DNA of 64,000 nucleotides from Strigamia acuminata (taxonomy: Eukaryota; Arthropoda; Chilopoda; Geophilomorpha; Linotaeniidae), in assembly GCA_949358305.1 (NCBI GenBank), contig CASHSZ010000053.1, forward strand, positions 62,001 to 126,000, written 5' to 3'. The position numbers were made by a program, and so were the translations under genes. Below, in pieces: positions 60,266 through 64,000 of the stretch. Position 1 is the stretch's first letter. Each line of letters opens with the position of its first letter. Below the pieces are notes generated by a model that saw nothing but the letters and a program-made list of their open reading frames with translations, ran no database searches and was not told the DNA's origin.

Positions 60266-63200
60266 AACTATGCTGGAAAAATGCTGGAAAAATGCTGGAA
60301 AAATGCTGGAAAAATGCTGGAAAAATGCTGGAAAAATGCTGGAAAAATGCTGGAAATCTCCCTTGGAGGACCCTTGGGAGATTCATGAAGAATTCTCCTT
60401 GGGAGACCCTTGGGAGATTCTTGAAAAATTCGCTTTGGAAGACCCTTGGTAGATTCTTGAAAAATCTACCTTGGGGGACCTTTTGGAGATTCTTGAAAAA
60501 TCTTCCTTGGGGGACCCTTGGCAGATTCATGAAGAATTCCCCTTGGGGGACCCTTGGAAAAATGCTGGAAATATGCTGGAAAAATGCTGGAAAAATGCTG
60601 GAAAAATGCTGGAAAAATGCTGGAAATATGCTGGAAAAATGCTGGAAAAATGCTGGAAAAATGCTGGAAAAATGCTGGAAATCTCCCTTGGGGGACCCTT
60701 GGCAGATTCATGAAGAATTCCCCTTGGGGGACCCTTGGAAAAATGCTGGAAAAATGCTGGAAAAATGCTGGAAAAATGCTGGAAAAATGCTGGAAAAATG
60801 CTGGAAAAATGCTGGAAAAATGCTGGAAAAATGCTGAAAAAACGCTGGAAAAATGCTGGAAAAATGCTGGAAAAATGCTGGAAAAATGCTGGAAAAATGC
60901 TGGAAAAATGCTGGAAAAATGCTGGAAAAATGCTGGAAAAATGCTGGAAAAATGCTGGAAAAATGCTGGAAAAATGCTGGAAAAATGCTGGAAAAATGCT
61001 GGAAAAATGCTGGAAAAATGCTGGAAAAATGCTGGAAAAATGCTGGAAAAATGCTGGAAAAAAGCTGGAAAAATGCTGGAAAAATGCTGGAAAAATGCTG
61101 GAAAAATGCTGGAAATCTTCCTTGGAGGACCCTTGGGAGATTCATGAAGAATTCCCCTTGGAAGACCCTTCGGAGATTCTTGAAAAATTTGCTTTGGAGG
61201 ACTCTTGGGAGATTCATGAAGAATTCCCCTTGGGGGACCCTTCGGAGATTCTTGAAAAATTCGCCTTGGAGGACCCTTGGTAGATTCTTGAAAAATCTCC
61301 CTTGGGGGACCCTTTGGAGATTCTTGAAAAATCCCCCTTGGGGGACCCTTCGGAGATTCTTGAAAAATTCGCCTTGGAGGACCCTTGGTAGATTCTTGAA
61401 AAATCTCCCTTGGGGGACCCTTTGGAGATTCTTGAAAAATCCCCCTTGGGGGACCCTTGGGAGATTCATGAAGAATTCCCGTCTGAGGACCCTTGGGAGA
61501 TTCTTGAAAAATCTCTCTTGGGGGACCCTTGGCAGATTCATGAAGAATTCCCTTTGGGGGACCCTTGGAAAAATGCTGGAAAAATGCTGGAAAAATGCTG
61601 GAAAAATGCTAAAAAAATGCTGGAAAAATGCTGGAAAAATGCTGGCAAAATGCTGGAAAAATGCTGGAAAAATGCTGGAAAAATGCTGAAAAAATGCTGG
61701 AAAAATGCTGGAAAAATGCTGGAAAAATGCTGGAAAAATGCTGGAAAAATGCTGGAAAAATGCTGGAAAAATGCTGGAAAAATGCTGGAAAAATGCTGGA
61801 AATCTCCTTTGGAAGACTCTTGGGAGATTCATGAAGAATTCTCCTTGGGGGACCCTTCGGAGATTCTTGAAAAATTCGCCTTGGAAGACCCTTGGTAGAT
61901 TCTTGAAAAAATCTACCTTGGGGGACCCTTGGGAGATTCATGAAGAATTCCCCTTGGGGGACCCTTGGAAAAATGCTGGAAAAATGCTGGAAAAATACTG
62001 GAAAAATGCTGGAAAAATGCTGGAAAAATGCTGGAAAAATGCTGGAAAAATGCTGGAAAAATGCTGGAAAAATGCTGGAAAAATGCTGGAAAAATGCTGG
62101 AAAAATGCTGGAAAAATGCTGGAAAAATGCTGGAAAAATGCTGGAAAAATGCTGGAAATCTTCCTTGGAGGACCCTTGGGAGATTCATGAAGAATTCCCC
62201 TTGGGAGACCCTTCGGAGATTCTTGAAAAATTTGCTTTGGAGGACTCTTGGGAGATTCATGAAGAATTCCCCTTGGGGGACCCTTCGGAGATTCTTGAAA
62301 AATTCGCCTTGGAGGACCCTTGGTAGATTCTTAAAAAATCTCCCTTGGGGGACCCTTTGGAGATTCTTGAAAAATCCCCCTTGGGGGACCCTTGGGAGAT
62401 TCATGAAGAATTCCCGTCTGAGGACCCTTGGGAGATTCTTGAAAAATCTCTCTTGGGGGACCCTTGGCAGATTCATGAAGAATTCCCTTTGGGGGACCCT
62501 TGGAAAAATGCTGGAAAAATGCTGGAAAAATGCTGGAAAAATGCTAAAAAAATGCTGGAAAAATGCTGGAAAAATGCTGGCAAAATGCTGGAAAAATGCT
62601 GGAAAAATGCTGGCAAAATGCTGAAAAAATGCTGGAAAAATGCTGGAAAAATGCTGGAAAAATGCTGGAAAAATGCTGGAAAAATGCTGGAAAAATGCTG
62701 GAAAAATGCTGGAAAAATGCTGGAAAAATGCTGGAAATCTCCTTTGGAAGACTCTTGGGAGATTCATGAAGAATTCTCCTTGGGGGACCCTTCAGAGATT
62801 CTTGAAAAATTCGCCTTGGAAGACCCTTGGTAGATTCTTGAAGAATTCCCCTTGGGGGACCCTTGGAAAAATGCTGGAAAAATGCTGGAAAAATACTGGA
62901 AAAATGCTGGAAAAATGCTGGAAAAATGCTGGAAAAATGCTGGAAAAATGCTGGAAAAATGCTGGAAAAATGCTGGAAAAATGCTGGAAAAATGCAGGAA
63001 AAATGCAGGAAAAATGCTGGAAAAATGCTGGAAATCTCCCTTGGAGGACCCTTGGGAGATTCATGAAGAATTCCCCTTGGGAGACCCTTGGGAGATTCTT
63101 GAAAAATTCCCCTTGGGAGAGTTTTGAGAGATTCTTGAAAAATTTGCTTTGGAGGACTCTTGGGAGATTCATGAAGAATTCCCCTTGGGGGACCCTTCGG

Positions 63201-64000
63201 AGATTCTTGAAAAATTCGCCTTGGAGGACCCTTGGTAGATTCTTGAAAAATCTCCCTTGGGGGACCCTTTGGAGATTCTTGAAAAATCCCCCTTGGGGGA
63301 CCCTTCGGAGATTCTTGAAAAATTCGCCTTGGAGGACCCTTGGTAGATTCTTGAAAAATCTCCCTTGGGGGACCCTTTGGAGATTCTTGAAAAATCCCCC
63401 TTGGGGGACCCTTGGGAGATTCATGAAGAATTCCCGTCTGAGGACCCTTGGGAGATTCTTGAAAAATCTCTCTTGGGGGACCCTTGGCAGATTCATGAAG
63501 AATTCCCTTTGGGGGACCCTTGGAAAAATGCTGGAAAAATGCTGGAAAAATGCTGGAAAAATGCTAAAAAAATGCTGGAAAAATGCTGGAAAAATGCTGG
63601 CAAAATGCTGGAAAAATGCTAAAAAAATGCTGGAAAAATGCTGGAAAAATGCTGGCAAAATGCTGGAAAAATGCTGGAAAAATGCTGGCAAAATGCTGAA
63701 AATATGCTGGAAAAATGCTGGAAAAATGCTGGAAAAATGCTGGAAAAATGCTGGAAAAATGCTGGAAAAATGCTGGAAAAATGCTGGAAAAATGCTGGAA
63801 AAATGCTGGAAATCTCCTTTGGAAGACTCTTGGGAGATTCATGAAGAATTCTCCTTGGGGGACCCTTCAGAGATTCTTGAAAAATTCGCCTTGGAAGACC
63901 CTTGGTAGATTCTTGAAAAATCTACCTTGGGGGACCCTTGGGAGATTCATGAAGAATTCCCCTTGGGGGACCCTTGGAAAAATGCTGGAAAAATGCTGGA
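60266..64000. repeat. Satellite array, segment 5 (runs off the window)
   Basis: The first 300 bases duplicate 46315-46610, as expected for the second copy of the 600-bp higher-order unit cut by element C. Further on, a cassette starting near 61410 recurs near 62345 (935 bp) and near 63365 (1,020 bp), sharing variants such as GCTAAAAAAATGC, GGCAAAATGC and the GTCTGAGGACCC 36-bp unit. The array is still continuing at base 64000. Confidence 0.96.

Overview
The window is eukaryotic repeat DNA, almost certainly from an invertebrate animal: it has Ty3/gypsy-type LTR retrotransposons, primer sites matching eukaryotic tRNAs, AATAAA poly(A) signals, spliceosomal-type splice sites and no bacterial-style operons. 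I cannot name the species. No ordinary host gene is recognisable anywhere.

Layout. After a short flank (1-570) the rest of the window is one continuous satellite array of at least 23 kb, built from an 11-bp unit (GCTGGAAAAAT) alternating with blocks of a 36-bp unit, and broken by insertions. In order: satellite 571-933; a solo LTR 934-1435; satellite 1436-3917; a CACTA/EnSpm-like DNA transposon 3918-8838; satellite 8839-21070; retrotransposon B 21071-42386, which contains retrotransposon A (29844-38841) nested in its gag gene; satellite 42387-46917; retrotransposon C 46918-60265; satellite 60266-64000, running off the end. Every insertion has target-site duplications that restore the uninterrupted sequence: ATAT (solo LTR), AAA (CACTA), ACCC (B), ATAT (A inside B) and AACT (C).

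The three full-length retrotransposons all lie on the minus strand. Each has matching LTRs (502, 970 and 1161 bp), a primer-binding site two bases from the 5' LTR, a polypurine tract, gag, a pol in the -1 frame ordered protease - reverse transcriptase - RNase H - integrase, and an extra third ORF downstream of pol. The third ORFs are unrelated to each other and none looks like an envelope gene: A carries a Ulp1/C48-type cysteine protease, B a large soluble protein of unknown function that seems to be made from a spliced mRNA, and C a protein with a DnaJ-like double CxxCxGxG zinc motif. B Gag begins with an AT-hook, and C Pol holds about five AT-hook-like repeats between RNase H and integrase. 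Both elements sit in a satellite made of phased A5 tracts. LTR pairs within an element are nearly identical, so all three insertions are recent; A is younger than B.

Features that standard annotation would miss include strong enrichment of the palindrome ACGCGT throughout element C (about 39 copies in 13.3 kb, by eye), canonical -1 slippery heptamers in B and C, an in-frame stop that disables B pol, a GTG where the gag start of A should be, and the intrinsic curvature expected from A5 tracts every 11 bp.
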